Positions 45,050-54,237 of a stretch of 64,000 nucleotides of DNA are shown piece by piece. A program made the translations under genes and the position numbers. The notes below the pieces were generated by a model. The model was not told the DNA's origin. It saw only the letters and a list, made by a program, of their open reading frames with translations, and did no database searches. Position 1 is the stretch's first letter. Each line of letters begins with the position of its first letter. Source of the DNA: Saccharibacillus kuerlensis DSM 22868 (GTDB taxonomy: Bacteria > Bacillota > Bacilli > Paenibacillales > Paenibacillaceae); NCBI RefSeq assembly GCF_000378145.1, contig NZ_KB899289.1, positions 54,260-118,259 of the forward strand, written 5' to 3'.

Positions 45050-45622
45050 ATGACATCATGGTTCGACAGATTAGGAGAGTACTTTCCCATTCAAGAAATG
45101 AAATCGTTACCGCATATGAAAGCGCTGTTAGCAGATAAGCCGGAACAATACCGGGTAGCGGAAGCCAAGGAATATGTCACGGTTTATTTGGAAAAGGATT
45201 CGTTTATTTTCGTCGATTTCATGCTTGTGTCTCCAGGCCAGCGCAGCAGCGGAGTTGGAAGCCGGGTCATCGAAGACATGAAGAGCAAAGGCAAACCGAT
45301 CGTTTTGGAAGTGGAACCTGAAACGCCCGACGATCCTGACACAGGCAAACGTATCCGTTTCTATGAAAAGCTGGGTTTTAGGCGTGTGGAATCGATCCGT
45401 TATGTACGTACGCATGTCGTTACGGGTATGCTGAATATTATGGATGTCTACTGTTGGTCGCCCAAACCGGTCACGGACGAATGGGTTTATGAGCGGATGA
45501 AAGAAAGCTATGAGCAGGTACATGCATACCGCTCTGAAGAATATTACGGCAAGTTTCCGCAGCCGGTCGATGAGGTGTTGAGTCTTACACTTCCCTCGCG
45601 CCCGACGATTCGTCAAGCCTAA
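45050..45622 (+). CDS. GNAT-family acetyltransferase
   Basis: A 190-residue protein starting at ATG 45050 after GAGAGGGG; a longer frame from 44942 has no site. The acetyl-CoA binding strand and loop are VDFMLVSPGQRSSGVGSRVIEDM, and RFYEKLGFRRVESIRYV is the closing helix-strand typical of GNAT enzymes. The C-terminal 50 residues are an extension rich in Tyr and Glu. It diverges from the ATP-grasp operon with about 210 bases between, so the three genes may belong to one pathway; this is inference. Confidence 0.8.
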   Translation: MTSWFDRLGEYFPIQEMKSLPHMKALLADKPEQYRVAEAKEYVTVYLEKDSFIFVDFMLVSPGQRSSGVGSRVIEDMKSKGKPIVLEVEPETPDDPDTGKRIRFYEKLGFRRVESIRYVRTHVVTGMLNIMDVYCWSPKPVTDEWVYERMKESYEQVHAYRSEEYYGKFPQPVDEVLSLTLPSRPTIRQA

Positions 45623-45687
45623 TAAAGGGAGGAAGAGTTTGAAAACAACTTGAAGACAAGCGGCAAGGTTCGAAAGAGAAGCTAATG

Positions 45688-45739
45688 AAAAGCAAAAAGC
45701 TGACTGCATCCAATCGGATACAGTCAGCTTTTTGCTTTT
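45688..45739. terminator. Bidirectional terminator
   Basis: A 24-base stem with a single mismatch: 45688-45711 with 45716-45739 (core AAAAGCTGACTG), four-base loop. It serves the GNAT gene and the converging amidohydrolase. Confidence 0.92.
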
Positions 45740-45806
45740 GAGAAGGGCTGCAGGCTGCTTCAAAAAGCGCGGCGGAAGAAAACGTTATTCTTGAGCTGCG
45801 CCCTGC

Positions 45807-46988
45807 TTATTTCGCAGCGCCGGCCGACATGTCGAATTCTTCGCGTACGCGTTCCAGCAGCCCTGGTACCGTCAGTGTATCGTAAGCGGTTCCGGCAAGC
45901 ATTTTGGCTCCGAAAACCATAGCCTCATAAGCGGCTTCCTGCTGAGCTAAGTCACGGAAGCCGATGCTGTGCAGCTCATGGCGTTCATAAACGACTTGGA
46001 CGTAAGGGTGGATCGCTGGACAACGTGTAGATACATTGCCGACATCGGCGGAACCGCCGTTTTCAGGTTCCTGAATCATTGCCGGTTCCACGCCGGCTTC
46101 AATCAGGTTGCGGGTGAACGTATCCGACAGTGTCTCGTTAGTAATCAGCTCATCGTACGAATACTCATAGTTCGATATCTTCACTTCGCAGCCGGTCTGG
46201 AGTGCCGCACCTTCGGCGATCCGGCGAACTTTGGACACCAGTTCGTTCGTATACGGCCGATCCGCGGAGCGAATATAGAATTGGGCAGAGGCGTAATCAG
46301 GAATAATATTTGCGGCGACTCCGCCGTGGTTGATAATGCCGTGGATTCGGGCATCCGAGCGGGTCTGCTGGCGCTGCGCATTGACTGCGTTGAACAGCTG
46401 CAGCACCGCATCCAGCGCGTTGATTCCCGACTCAGGGCTGGCTGCCGCATGCGAAGCTTTGCCGTGAAATTCATACTGAATCGCATCCATTGCCAGAGCG
46501 CTGCCCGATTTCTGGAACGCGTAATACGGATGCGCCATCAGCGCAAAATCGCAGTCGTCGAACAAACCGGCGTCGGCCATTGTTACTTTGGCTCCCCGGG
46601 TTTCCTCGGCCGGCGTGCCGTAGACCCTCAGCGTTCCTCCAAGTTCCTTCATGATATTTTTAAGACCGATCGCCGCGCCAAGACTCATCGTGCAGATCAG
46701 ATGATGTCCGCATGCATGGCCGATTTCGGGAAGGGCATCATACTCGCACAGCAGCGCGACGACCGGTCCCGGTTTTTCCGAACGGAATGTTCCGAGAAAC
46801 GCCGTTTCGATTCCAAGTACAGGAGCGTCTACCTGAAAGCCGTGATCGACGAGCGACTGTCTTAGCCGGGCGGACGCTTTGAACTCCTCGTTGCCAAGCT
46901 CGGGATTTTGCGCAATATAGGACGCAATCTCCTTTAATTCCGCGGCATGGAGATCAATCTCCGCAAACATTTGTTGTTTATTATTCAT
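45807..46988 (-). CDS. M20-family amidohydrolase (AbgB/amidase-like)
   Basis: A 393-residue metallopeptidase-fold hydrolase. ATG 46988 lies after AAGGAG. Metal-site motifs are LLCEYDALPEIGHACGHH (Cys/His ligands), GTPAEETRGAK (catalytic Glu pair) and HPYYAF. A lid domain dimerises through KASHAAASPESGINALDAV. This subfamily removes N-acyl groups, for example from aminobenzoyl-glutamate or other amides, in the cytoplasm. The substrate here is not determined. It is a single gene. Confidence 0.88.
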   Translation of the reverse strand: MNNKQQMFAEIDLHAAELKEIASYIAQNPELGNEEFKASARLRQSLVDHGFQVDAPVLGIETAFLGTFRSEKPGPVVALLCEYDALPEIGHACGHHLICTMSLGAAIGLKNIMKELGGTLRVYGTPAEETRGAKVTMADAGLFDDCDFALMAHPYYAFQKSGSALAMDAIQYEFHGKASHAAASPESGINALDAVLQLFNAVNAQRQQTRSDARIHGIINHGGVAANIIPDYASAQFYIRSADRPYTNELVSKVRRIAEGAALQTGCEVKISNYEYSYDELITNETLSDTFTRNLIEAGVEPAMIQEPENGGSADVGNVSTRCPAIHPYVQVVYERHELHSIGFRDLAQQEAAYEAMVFGAKMLAGTAYDTLTVPGLLERVREEFDMSAGAAK

Positions 46989-47126
46989 CTATGCAAACGC
47001 TCCTTATTGGGTGGACTTAGAGACCAAGTCTATCATGGGGATGAACCCTTTTCAACGCGGGCGCGGGTTCTGATAATGAAATAAGTTTGCAAGAATAAAA
47101 AAAGTAGGCGACATTTGTCGTATAAT

Positions 47127-47155
47127 GTTGTATAAATATAAATATTATTTTATAA
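47127..47155 (+). promoter_or_regulatory. Sigma-A-like promoter of the glutamine-type transporter
   Basis: TTGTAT at 47127-47132, 17-base AT-rich spacer, TATAAT at 47150-47155, 36 bases before the start codon. Confidence 0.6.
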
Positions 47156-47190
47156 TGACTTGTCTATTTTAATAAGAGTGGAGAGAGGGC

Positions 47191-48666
47191 ATGTTGAGAC
47201 TTAAAAGGATTATCCCGATGCTGATGGCTCTGTTGATGCTCGCGCTGGCTTTGTATCCGGGCCATGGACACGCGCAGCAGCAGAACGCTTCAAGCACGAG
47301 TGAGAAAAAGACCATTACTGTTGGATTAAGTGCGGACTTTGCGCCGTACGAATTTATGATGACGGTCGACGGAAACAGTAAGATCGTCGGTTCCGATGTC
47401 ATGATCGCAGAAGAAATTGCGAAAGACATGGGCGCGGAACTGGTTATTGAAAATATGTCGTTCGACAGTTTGATTCCGTCGCTGCAGAGCGGCCGGATCG
47501 ACATGATCATTTCCGGTATGACACCTACCGACGAAAGACGCCAAAATGTAGACTTCTCGGATTTGTATTACATTTCACGCCAGGTCATTCTGACCCGTTC
47601 CGAGGATGTTGACAAATATGCAACGATGGATGCTCTCGAAGGTGAACAGATCGGTGTGCAGACAGGATCGATTCAAGAAGAGATCGCGAACGATATTCCA
47701 AACGCGCAGGTCACATCGGTCAAAAGTATTTCCGATGTAGTCAGCCTTCTGACTTCCGAGCGGGTCAATGCAGCGGTATTTGAAGGGCCGGTAGCGGAAT
47801 CACAGGTTAACAACCGCCCAGGGATTGCGATCGCTGAGGCGGCGCCGGAAGACAGCGATACGCCGATGGCGATTGCCGTCCAAAAAGGAAATACGGAGCT
47901 GACGGAGCAGATTAATGTCACGCTCGAACGTCTTCGCGCAACCAATGCCGTTGACGAATTTATTCGTCAAGCCAATGAACTGAGTTCGGGCGAAGAAGCG
48001 CCGAGCAATATCTTTTCATTCTTCTGGAAATACCGCGGCTTCTATGCGGACGGCGTACAATATACGCTGCTGCTGTCCGCATTGGGCGTATTGTTCGGCT
48101 TCCTGATTGGCCTGCTGGTCGCGCTGCTGCGCTTGTCGGGCGTCAAGGTTCTGAAATGGATTGCAGTCACTTACATTGAAGTTCTTCGCGGTACGCCGAT
48201 GCTGGTGCAGCTGCTGATCATCCACTTTGGTCTGGCCAGTGCATTCGACATCAGATTTACGGTACTGCAGTCAGGGATCATCACCCTGTCGATCAACAGT
48301 TCAGCTTATCTGGCGGAAATCTTCCGTGCAGGTATCCAAGGTGTCGATCGCGGACAGATGGAAGCGGCCCGCTCGCTGGGCATGCCGCGCGGCATGGCCA
48401 TGCGTACCATCATCATTCCGCAGGCGATTAAGAGCGTTCTGCCGGCGATCGGCAACGAGTTTATCGTCATTATCAAAGAATCTTCGATTGTATCGTTTAT
48501 CGGGGTGGCCGATCTGATGTTCCAGGCCAATGCTGTACGTACACTGACCTATTCCGGTCTGTATCCGCTTGTGATCGCAGCCGTCATCTACCTCATTATG
48601 ACGCTCATTCTGTCCAAGCTGCTGAATGTATTCGAACGGAGGTTGAGCGCCGGTGATAACCGTTAA
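47191..48666 (+). CDS. Polar amino-acid ABC transporter, binding domain fused to permease
   Basis: A 491-residue membrane protein. A signal/anchor helix (about 5-27) is followed by a periplasmic-type binding domain (about 45-260: [41 protein letters not shown]) and then a permease domain from about 275 with several membrane helices and the [16 protein letters not shown] coupling motif. The same fusion is known from GlnP of lactic acid bacteria for glutamine/glutamate. It overlaps the ATPase gene by 14 bases. Ligand is probably a polar amino acid. Confidence 0.88.
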   Translation: MLRLKRIIPMLMALLMLALALYPGHGHAQQQNASSTSEKKTITVGLSADFAPYEFMMTVDGNSKIVGSDVMIAEEIAKDMGAELVIENMSFDSLIPSLQSGRIDMIISGMTPTDERRQNVDFSDLYYISRQVILTRSEDVDKYATMDALEGEQIGVQTGSIQEEIANDIPNAQVTSVKSISDVVSLLTSERVNAAVFEGPVAESQVNNRPGIAIAEAAPEDSDTPMAIAVQKGNTELTEQINVTLERLRATNAVDEFIRQANELSSGEEAPSNIFSFFWKYRGFYADGVQYTLLLSALGVLFGFLIGLLVALLRLSGVKVLKWIAVTYIEVLRGTPMLVQLLIIHFGLASAFDIRFTVLQSGIITLSINSSAYLAEIFRAGIQGVDRGQMEAARSLGMPRGMAMRTIIIPQAIKSVLPAIGNEFIVIIKESSIVSFIGVADLMFQANAVRTLTYSGLYPLVIAAVIYLIMTLILSKLLNVFERRLSAGDNR

Positions 48667-49378
48667 AAATTTGCAAAAATCGTTTGGCAAAAATCAAGTC
48701 CTGCGCGGGATTGATGCCGAAATCAAAAAAGGCGAAGTCGTCGTTGTAATCGGGCCGAGCGGCTCGGGCAAAAGTACGTTTCTGCGCTGTCTGAATCGGC
48801 TTGAAGACGTAACGGGAGGAGAGATCCTGTTCGAAGGACAGCCGATTACCGACAAGAAGCACAACATCGACAAGACGCGCGAGAAAATGGGCATGGTATT
48901 CCAGCAGTTCAATCTGTTCCCGCATAAGACCGTACTGGAAAACATTACGCTCGCCCCGATCCGCCTGCTCGGATTGTCCAAATCCGAGGCCGAGAAGCGT
49001 GCCGAGTCTCTGCTGCAGTCTGTCGGCCTGTCCGACAAAAAGAATGCTTACCCGGCCCAATTGTCCGGAGGACAGAAGCAGCGGATCGCCATCGTACGTG
49101 CGCTGGCTATGCAGCCGCATGTGATGCTGTTCGACGAACCTACTTCGGCGCTTGATCCGGAAATGGTCGGAGAAGTACTGGACGTCATGAAGAAACTCGC
49201 CGAAGACGGTATGACGATGGTCATCGTCACACACGAGATGGGCTTCGCCCGCGAAGTCGGCGACCGGATCATCTTCATGGACGGTGGAGTGATCGTTGAG
49301 GAAGGTACGCCGGAAGAAGTGTTCAGCGCACCGAAAAATGTGCGGACGCAGGATTTCTTAAGTAAAGTCCTTGTATAA
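48653..49378 (+). CDS. glnQ: Polar amino-acid ABC transporter ATPase
   Basis: A 241-residue ATPase starting at GTG 48653 inside the end of the permease gene, behind GGAGG. It has Walker [11 protein letters not shown]-loop [11 protein letters not shown], signature LSGGQKQR, Walker [14 protein letters not shown] and the switch His in VTHEMGFA. With the fused permease it makes a complete importer. A hairpin terminator follows at 49448. Confidence 0.93.
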   Translation: MITVKNLQKSFGKNQVLRGIDAEIKKGEVVVVIGPSGSGKSTFLRCLNRLEDVTGGEILFEGQPITDKKHNIDKTREKMGMVFQQFNLFPHKTVLENITLAPIRLLGLSKSEAEKRAESLLQSVGLSDKKNAYPAQLSGGQKQRIAIVRALAMQPHVMLFDEPTSALDPEMVGEVLDVMKKLAEDGMTMVIVTHEMGFAREVGDRIIFMDGGVIVEEGTPEEVFSAPKNVRTQDFLSKVLV

Positions 49379-49447
49379 AATCAATTCCGAACTGATTAAC
49401 GTGAGTTGAAAAGTGAAGGTGAGTTAAAAAGTTTTAAAGGTTGCTGC

Positions 49448-49490
49448 AGCGGCTGCTTTCCGGTTAATTACCGGGATGCGGCCGCTTTTT
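49448..49490 (+). terminator. Terminator of the amino-acid transporter operon
   Basis: AGCGGC (49448 on) pairs with GCCGCT before a run of six T; inside, CCGG pairs with CCGG across TTAATTA. Confidence 0.8.
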
Positions 49491-49667
49491 TAATTCCACC
49501 GCACTTTTTCTAAGATTCTACAGCACTTCACCAAGGTTTTGCGCCCCGATACCTTGTCTTTTATTTCGATAATTCCCGGACTTGGATCGAACGAAAAAAA
49601 GAGTATAATAGAAACCGCATGTGGTTACTTAAATATAGATTGTTGGGAAACGGAAGGAGAATGAGAA

Positions 49668-50702
49668 ATGACCGATTTGTTTTCTAGATTTGAATATAAG
49701 GGGCTTGAGCTCCCGAACCGGATCGTAATGCCTCCGATGTGCCAATATTCGGTAGATGCCGAGGATGGAATTCCAAATGAATGGCACGATGTGCATTATA
49801 TCAGCCGTGCAGTTGGAGGGACCGGATTTATTATCGCCGAAATGTCCGGCATTCATCCAGATGGTCGAATTACGAACCGCGACACGGGAATCTGGAGCGA
49901 CGACATGATTCCGGCTTGGAAAAAAATCGTGGACGGCATTCACCGTTATGGTGCGAAAGCGGCTATTCAGCTTGGACATGCGGGGCGCAAAGCGGAAGAC
50001 GCGCAGCCTCCGGTTGCTCCTTCTGCAATTGCGTTCGACGAGAATTACCGGACGCCTAGAGCGCTGACAACGGAAGAAGTCAAGGAAATGGTACAGCTGT
50101 ATGCCGATGCGGCCCGCCGAGCTATTCAGGCCGGATTCGATACGGTCGAAATCCATGGCGCACACGGTTATTTGATTCACCAGTTCCATTCGCCGCTGAC
50201 CAACAAGCGTGATGACGAGTACGGCCGTGATCTTGCCCTGTTCGGCGAAGAAGTCACCCGTGCCGTTCGTGCGGAAGTACCCGCTGAAATGCCGGTACTG
50301 ATTCGTGTCTCGGCTGCTGAATATGTCGACGGAGGTTACGGTGTCGAAGATATTATGGAGACCTGCCGCCGTTACCGTGATGCAGGAGCGGACATCTTCC
50401 ATATCTCCTCCGGAGGAGAAGGTCCAATCGGCGCCGGCGGAGCTCCGGGCGTCGGTCCCGGCTACCAGGTAGGCCTGGCCGAGAAAATCCGGCAAGCGCT
50501 GAATGTACCGGTTATCGCTGTTGGTATGCTGGATGAATTCGAGGATGCACAGCGCGTCGTTACGGAAGGTCGTGCGGATCTTGTCGCGGTCGGCCGCGGT
50601 ATGCTGCGAGATCCGTACTGGGCTGTACATGCTTCCCGCGAGCTGAACGGCGAGCTTGAAGTGCCCGAGCAGTATCAACGTGGTTATCGCAAGTCGAAGT
50701 AA
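49668..50702 (+). CDS. namA: NADPH-dependent ene-reductase of the YqjM group
   Basis: A 344-residue old yellow enzyme-type flavoprotein that reduces activated C=C bonds. The short N-terminus with NRIVMPPMCQYS contains the Cys that tunes FMN in YqjM. HGAHGYLIHQFHSP and the tail GRGMLRDPYWAVHA mark the active site and FMN phosphate site. ATG 49668 follows GGAAGGAGA. Single gene with its own terminator at 50721. Confidence 0.9.
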   Translation: MTDLFSRFEYKGLELPNRIVMPPMCQYSVDAEDGIPNEWHDVHYISRAVGGTGFIIAEMSGIHPDGRITNRDTGIWSDDMIPAWKKIVDGIHRYGAKAAIQLGHAGRKAEDAQPPVAPSAIAFDENYRTPRALTTEEVKEMVQLYADAARRAIQAGFDTVEIHGAHGYLIHQFHSPLTNKRDDEYGRDLALFGEEVTRAVRAEVPAEMPVLIRVSAAEYVDGGYGVEDIMETCRRYRDAGADIFHISSGGEGPIGAGGAPGVGPGYQVGLAEKIRQALNVPVIAVGMLDEFEDAQRVVTEGRADLVAVGRGMLRDPYWAVHASRELNGELEVPEQYQRGYRKSK

Positions 50703-50720
50703 ATTAAATGTTTCTTATAG

Positions 50721-50757
50721 ATCCGTATTTCGCAGCGTCATGCCGTGGAATACGGAT
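50721..50757 (+). terminator. Terminator of namA
   Basis: ATCCGTATTTC (50721-50731) pairs with GGAATACGGAT (50747-50757), one G-U pair; TTTT follows. Confidence 0.82.
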
Positions 50758-50933
50758 TTTTCGCTCCAAATTCACATCATTCATCGTGCGATTCATTGCG
50801 TGTTTTGTATCATAGCCAGTCACTCATTATCAAGGCACGATGGAAAAGATGTACATAGTTCGGCAATTTGGCGAGGATATGATGACGAATTACCGCCTTT
50901 AACAAAAATATTTTTCGAAAATAAGACAAGGAA

Positions 50934-50959
50934 TGGAACCGAATTTGTTCTTCTCCGTA
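50934..50959 (+). promoter_or_regulatory. ECF sigma (SigW-like) promoter of pspA
   Basis: TGGAAC at 50934-50939, 16 bases, CGTA at 50956-50959. SigW promoters of Bacillus have TGAAAC-N16-CGTA and drive pspA there. The rest of the 316-base gap from 50703 holds the namA terminator and nothing else recognised. Confidence 0.6.
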
Positions 50960-51018
50960 AAAGAAAGGGTAATGGTTCAAAACACTAATTGAAGAACACT
51001 TTCAAGGAGGCAAACAGA

Positions 51019-51690
51019 ATGTCCGTTTTTAAAAGATTGAGAGACCTTACGCTGTCCAACGTTTACGCTATGATTGAGAAGGCAGAGGATCCGATTAAGC
51101 TGACGGATCAATACATTCGTGATATGCAGGAAGACCTTGCCGACGCAGAGAAGGCGGTTGCCGCTCAGATCGCGATCGAGAAGAAATTCAAGCAGCTCTA
51201 CGAGGAACAGCAGGAGCTGGTGAACCGTCGTACGGAGCAGGCTCATATGGCTGCCCAAGCTCAGAATGTCGATCTGGCCCGCCGCGCTCTCGAAGAGAAG
51301 AACGCCGCTGAACAGAAGATGACCGAGTACAAGAACAGCTTCGATCAGAACAAGGCAGCTGCCGATAATCTTCGCGGCAAGCTGGAAGAAATGCGCAAGC
51401 AGCTGAACGAAATGAAGAACAAGCGCGACACGCTGGTTGCCCGTTACAGCGCAGCCAAAGCTCAGACGGAGATCAACAAGACGATGTCCGGCTTCAACTC
51501 CGACAGTGCGACTTCCGGTCTGAAGCGTATGGAAGAGAAGATGCTCAACATGGAAGCACGTGCCGAAGCGAGCAACGAGATGTCCAGCAAAGGCAAATCG
51601 CTTGACGATGAGTTTGCGGAGCTGGGCAAGAACAGCGCCGTGGACAGCGAGCTGGCTGCACTCATGCAGCAGTACGAGAAGAAAGAATAA
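51019..51690 (+). CDS. pspA: PspA/IM30-family membrane-stress protein
   Basis: A 223-residue protein, almost entirely coiled coil. ATG 51019 follows AAGGAGG; the in-frame upstream codon at 50989 has none. The N-terminal MSVFKRLRDLTLSNVYAMIEKAEDP amphipathic helix binds membranes, then QYIRDMQEDLADAEKAV starts the hairpin of helices. PspA and its ESCRT-III-like relatives coat and repair stressed membranes. An ECF-type promoter lies 60 bases upstream and a DUF350-like membrane protein follows. Confidence 0.93.
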   Translation: MSVFKRLRDLTLSNVYAMIEKAEDPIKLTDQYIRDMQEDLADAEKAVAAQIAIEKKFKQLYEEQQELVNRRTEQAHMAAQAQNVDLARRALEEKNAAEQKMTEYKNSFDQNKAAADNLRGKLEEMRKQLNEMKNKRDTLVARYSAAKAQTEINKTMSGFNSDSATSGLKRMEEKMLNMEARAEASNEMSSKGKSLDDEFAELGKNSAVDSELAALMQQYEKKE

Positions 51691-51738
51691 GTTATTCCGA
51701 ATAAAGGCTTGAAGCGCCGGTAAGGCGAACGGAGCCAG

Positions 51739-51780
51739 GCGAAGGGGAACGCGTGTACGCGGCGGCTCCCTTCGCTTTTT
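51739..51780 (+). terminator. Terminator between pspA and the DUF350-like gene
   Basis: GCGAAGGG (51739-51746) pairs with CCCTTCGC (51768-51775); the loop contains GCGTGTACGC, which can fold itself. TTTTT follows. Confidence 0.8.
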
Positions 51781-51852
51781 CATGGTTTGGAGGACTTCAA
51801 TATTTATCAGGAAAAGTCCGATACATAATGGGTGCGTAAGGGAGGTCGGAAA

Positions 51853-52263
51853 GTGGAATTTTCAGATTTGGCAAGATTGGCAGTATGGACGCTTTCCGGA
51901 GCAGTTCTGCTGACCCTGTTAATGCTCATTGACTCACTGTTTACGAAGTACAAAGATTTCGAAGAACTCAAAAAAGGAAATCTTGCTGTAACGATTCGTC
52001 TGGTCATGAAGATTTTTGCTCAGGGCTTTATTCTGGCTTATGTGCTGGAAGGCTCGCTGAGCATTGTCAACGCCTGGATCGTTTCCTTTATTTCCTTTAT
52101 CATTCTGCTTGTCTTGGAACGGGCGGTAGAGTTTATGCTGCGCAGGTGGATCGGTCTTAACCTCGATGAAGGGACAGAGCGAGGCAACATCGCCCATGGT
52201 CTGTTCGCCGGCACGCTGCACGTGGTTGGAGCTTTGATCATTACGTCCGCTCTGTCGATCTGA
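51853..52263 (+). CDS. DUF350/YjfL-like membrane protein
   Basis: A 136-residue membrane protein. GTG 51853 is preferred because AAGGGAGG precedes it directly. Four hydrophobic segments (about 9-29, 45-67, 70-90, 112-134) and the ELKKGNLAVTIRLVMK loop resemble the DUF350 (YjfL) family, often encoded beside PspA-type genes. It follows pspA after a terminator and may be partly cotranscribed by read-through. Function unknown. Confidence 0.65.
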   Translation: MEFSDLARLAVWTLSGAVLLTLLMLIDSLFTKYKDFEELKKGNLAVTIRLVMKIFAQGFILAYVLEGSLSIVNAWIVSFISFIILLVLERAVEFMLRRWIGLNLDEGTERGNIAHGLFAGTLHVVGALIITSALSI

Positions 52264-52310
52264 TTCACCTAATACGATAGCTATACGGCAAGCGAAATAT
52301 CATTGTATAC

Positions 52311-52348
52311 AAAAAGGAGAAGTGCACACTGTGCCGCTTCTCCTTTTT
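52311..52348. terminator. Bidirectional terminator before xerS
   Basis: AAAAAGGAGAAG (52311-52322) pairs perfectly with CTTCTCCTTTTT (52337-52348). It ends the DUF350-like transcript and the converging xerS transcript. Confidence 0.92.
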
Positions 52349-52354
52349 GCTGAT

Positions 52355-53440
52355 CTATTCTTCATTTCCACGTCGTTCAATCGCTTCAGACATCGTTTTA
52401 TCGGTCAGATGAGCATAAATCTCGGTCGTTTCGGTAGAAGCATGGCCCAGCTGCTCTTTAGTTTTATAGATATCATTCTGAAGATAATAATCCGTTGCAA
52501 ATGAATGGCGCAGTTTGTGGACAGTCAGATACGGTTTGCCAAAACGCTTCGCGTATTTGATAATCATGGCTTGAATAGCGCGTTTGGTCATCCGTTTGCC
52601 TTCTTTTTGTCCGTTTGGAACGGCGAGAAAGAGAGCTTTTTCCCGTTTGGGTGCGGCGTATTCGGTATCGCGCAGCGCCAGATAACGTTCCAGATTGAGA
52701 CGAGCCTGATCGCGGTAGTAGACAGGTGTTTTAAAAGTCTCGTCGTTATTGCCTTTGCGCATCACATGCAGCAGCTTGTTGCCAAGATCGAGATCGTTCA
52801 TATTCAAATTAATGACTTCCGATACACGCAGGCCGGAATTGAGAATAAGGCTGGCGATACAGGCGTCGCGTTCTTTATTTTTGGCGTGGGCGTACAGCGC
52901 CTGCTTGTTATTGGCAACATCGGCTGCATAACCTTCGCGGATATAATCGATAAACGAGGTCAATTCTTCTTCTTCCAAAATTTTTCCTTTCAGCTTGGCA
53001 GCCGTATCTTTCGGTTTGTTTGTCCGTTTGATTTCGATCTTTGCCATTACGTTGCGCTTGAGAAGCGGATAAAAATGCTCGTCTTCGGCAATTTGGCTTA
53101 AATAATGAAACATTGAACGCAGCGCCGACAGCTTCCGGGTGACAGTGGTCCGCGAGTTGGTGCCTTCGGTGCGTGTCGTCAGGTACAGGCGATAAGCCGT
53201 AATGTTTTCCATTCGCAGCGATTCCAACTCTTCAAGCGTTACATCTTTGAGAGCGGGAGCGGCAGACAAGCCTTCGGCACGAATCCAATTGAAAAAAGAC
53301 TCGTAATCCCGGACATATTCCAGCAGCGTGGACGGAGAAAGATCCGGGAGTTTGTAGTCGATAAACTGCTGAACGTACCAGGGCATTTCTGGCAGCTTCT
53401 CACCCAGACGTGCGCGATCGATCGTTTTCTGAATACTCAT
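52355..53440 (-). CDS. xerS: Tyrosine recombinase XerS
   Basis: A 361-residue recombinase starting at ATG 53440 after AAGAGG. The N-terminal SAM-like domain (PWYVQQFIDYKLPDLSPSTLLEYVRDYESFFNWI) is characteristic of XerS. The catalytic domain has SGLRVSE (first Arg), a Lys before it, HKLRHSFA (His and second Arg), LGHAS (His) and EIYAHL (nucleophilic Tyr). XerS resolves chromosome dimers alone; no dif-like site was noticed nearby. It is not next to phage genes. Confidence 0.9.
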   Translation of the reverse strand: MSIQKTIDRARLGEKLPEMPWYVQQFIDYKLPDLSPSTLLEYVRDYESFFNWIRAEGLSAAPALKDVTLEELESLRMENITAYRLYLTTRTEGTNSRTTVTRKLSALRSMFHYLSQIAEDEHFYPLLKRNVMAKIEIKRTNKPKDTAAKLKGKILEEEELTSFIDYIREGYAADVANNKQALYAHAKNKERDACIASLILNSGLRVSEVINLNMNDLDLGNKLLHVMRKGNNDETFKTPVYYRDQARLNLERYLALRDTEYAAPKREKALFLAVPNGQKEGKRMTKRAIQAMIIKYAKRFGKPYLTVHKLRHSFATDYYLQNDIYKTKEQLGHASTETTEIYAHLTDKTMSEAIERRGNEE

Positions 53441-53635
53441 GGCGGTTCCTCTTTTCGCAGATGGTGAACGGTTGTTCCGGAACAGTCCGGCTTCTGTTTT
53501 CAGTGTACCACAGGTTGGAGCTTGCCAGACATCCGAGCGTTGGGGCATTCACCGGAGAAGTTGCCGAACAGCCGCAGTGTCGGTTACGATAAAGAGAGAA
53601 GGATAGGCATTACTCCGGGAAAAGGAGCCAAAAGA

Positions 53636-54130
53636 ATGGAACCGAATGTAGAATTGGAACTTGTGCCGGAGATGCGGCGGACAGTGATCGAAAATCTGCT
53701 TCAACTCTATTTGTACGATTTTACGCGCTATCTGGACATTGCAGCGGATGAGAACGGACGTTTTCCGGATTATCCTGATTTAGGTGAGTTTTGGAGTAGG
53801 CCGGAAGAGAAATTCCCGTTCCTGATTCGTTCAAATGGCGAAGTCGCAGGATTGGCTCTCGTAGAGCGCAGCGATGAGGGAGGAAAGAAGCCTTCCTACT
53901 ATATGGTTGAGTTTTTTGTTCTGCAAAAATTTCGGCGTCGCGGCGTGGGTCGGCGTGCAGCAGTCATGCTTTTCGATCGCTTCCGTGGACGTTGGAAGGT
54001 AACACAGCTTCAAAATAACGAGCCTGCACAGCGATTTTGGCGGCAGATTATCGGCATATACACAGGAGGAGCTTATAAGGAGCGATGCCACCCTTTTCAA
54101 GGCCATCCAAGCCAGTATTTCGAAAGTTGA
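53636..54130 (+). CDS. GNAT-family acetyltransferase
   Basis: A 164-residue protein starting at ATG 53636 after AAAAGGAG. The pattern MVEFFVLQKFRRRGVGRRAAVMLFD is the acetyl-CoA strand and loop (RRRGVGRR), followed by NNEPAQRFWRQI, the usual closing helix. An N-terminal LLQLYLYDFT segment is seen in YhbS-like GNATs. The substrate is unknown. Single gene. Confidence 0.85.
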   Translation: MEPNVELELVPEMRRTVIENLLQLYLYDFTRYLDIAADENGRFPDYPDLGEFWSRPEEKFPFLIRSNGEVAGLALVERSDEGGKKPSYYMVEFFVLQKFRRRGVGRRAAVMLFDRFRGRWKVTQLQNNEPAQRFWRQIIGIYTGGAYKERCHPFQGHPSQYFES

Positions 54131-54237
54131 AAGGATCTACAGAAAAAGAATTGAAGAATGCGCTTTCTTTTTCGTTAGAGCTGGGTAAATGGACAGTGGG
54201 CGTATAGACTTGATCGCCGCGAATAGGAGGGAACAAA

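Noticed and set aside
45969..46865. 298-codon plus-strand frame opposite the M20 hydrolase
   Set aside because: Shadow frame; the minus-strand gene carries the metal-binding motifs.
49629..50678. 349-codon minus-strand frame opposite namA
   Set aside because: Antisense shadow of an unmistakable ene-reductase gene; no start signal or known fold.
53441..53635. dif-like recombination site near xerS
   Set aside because: No inverted-repeat site of the expected length was found in the flanking region.
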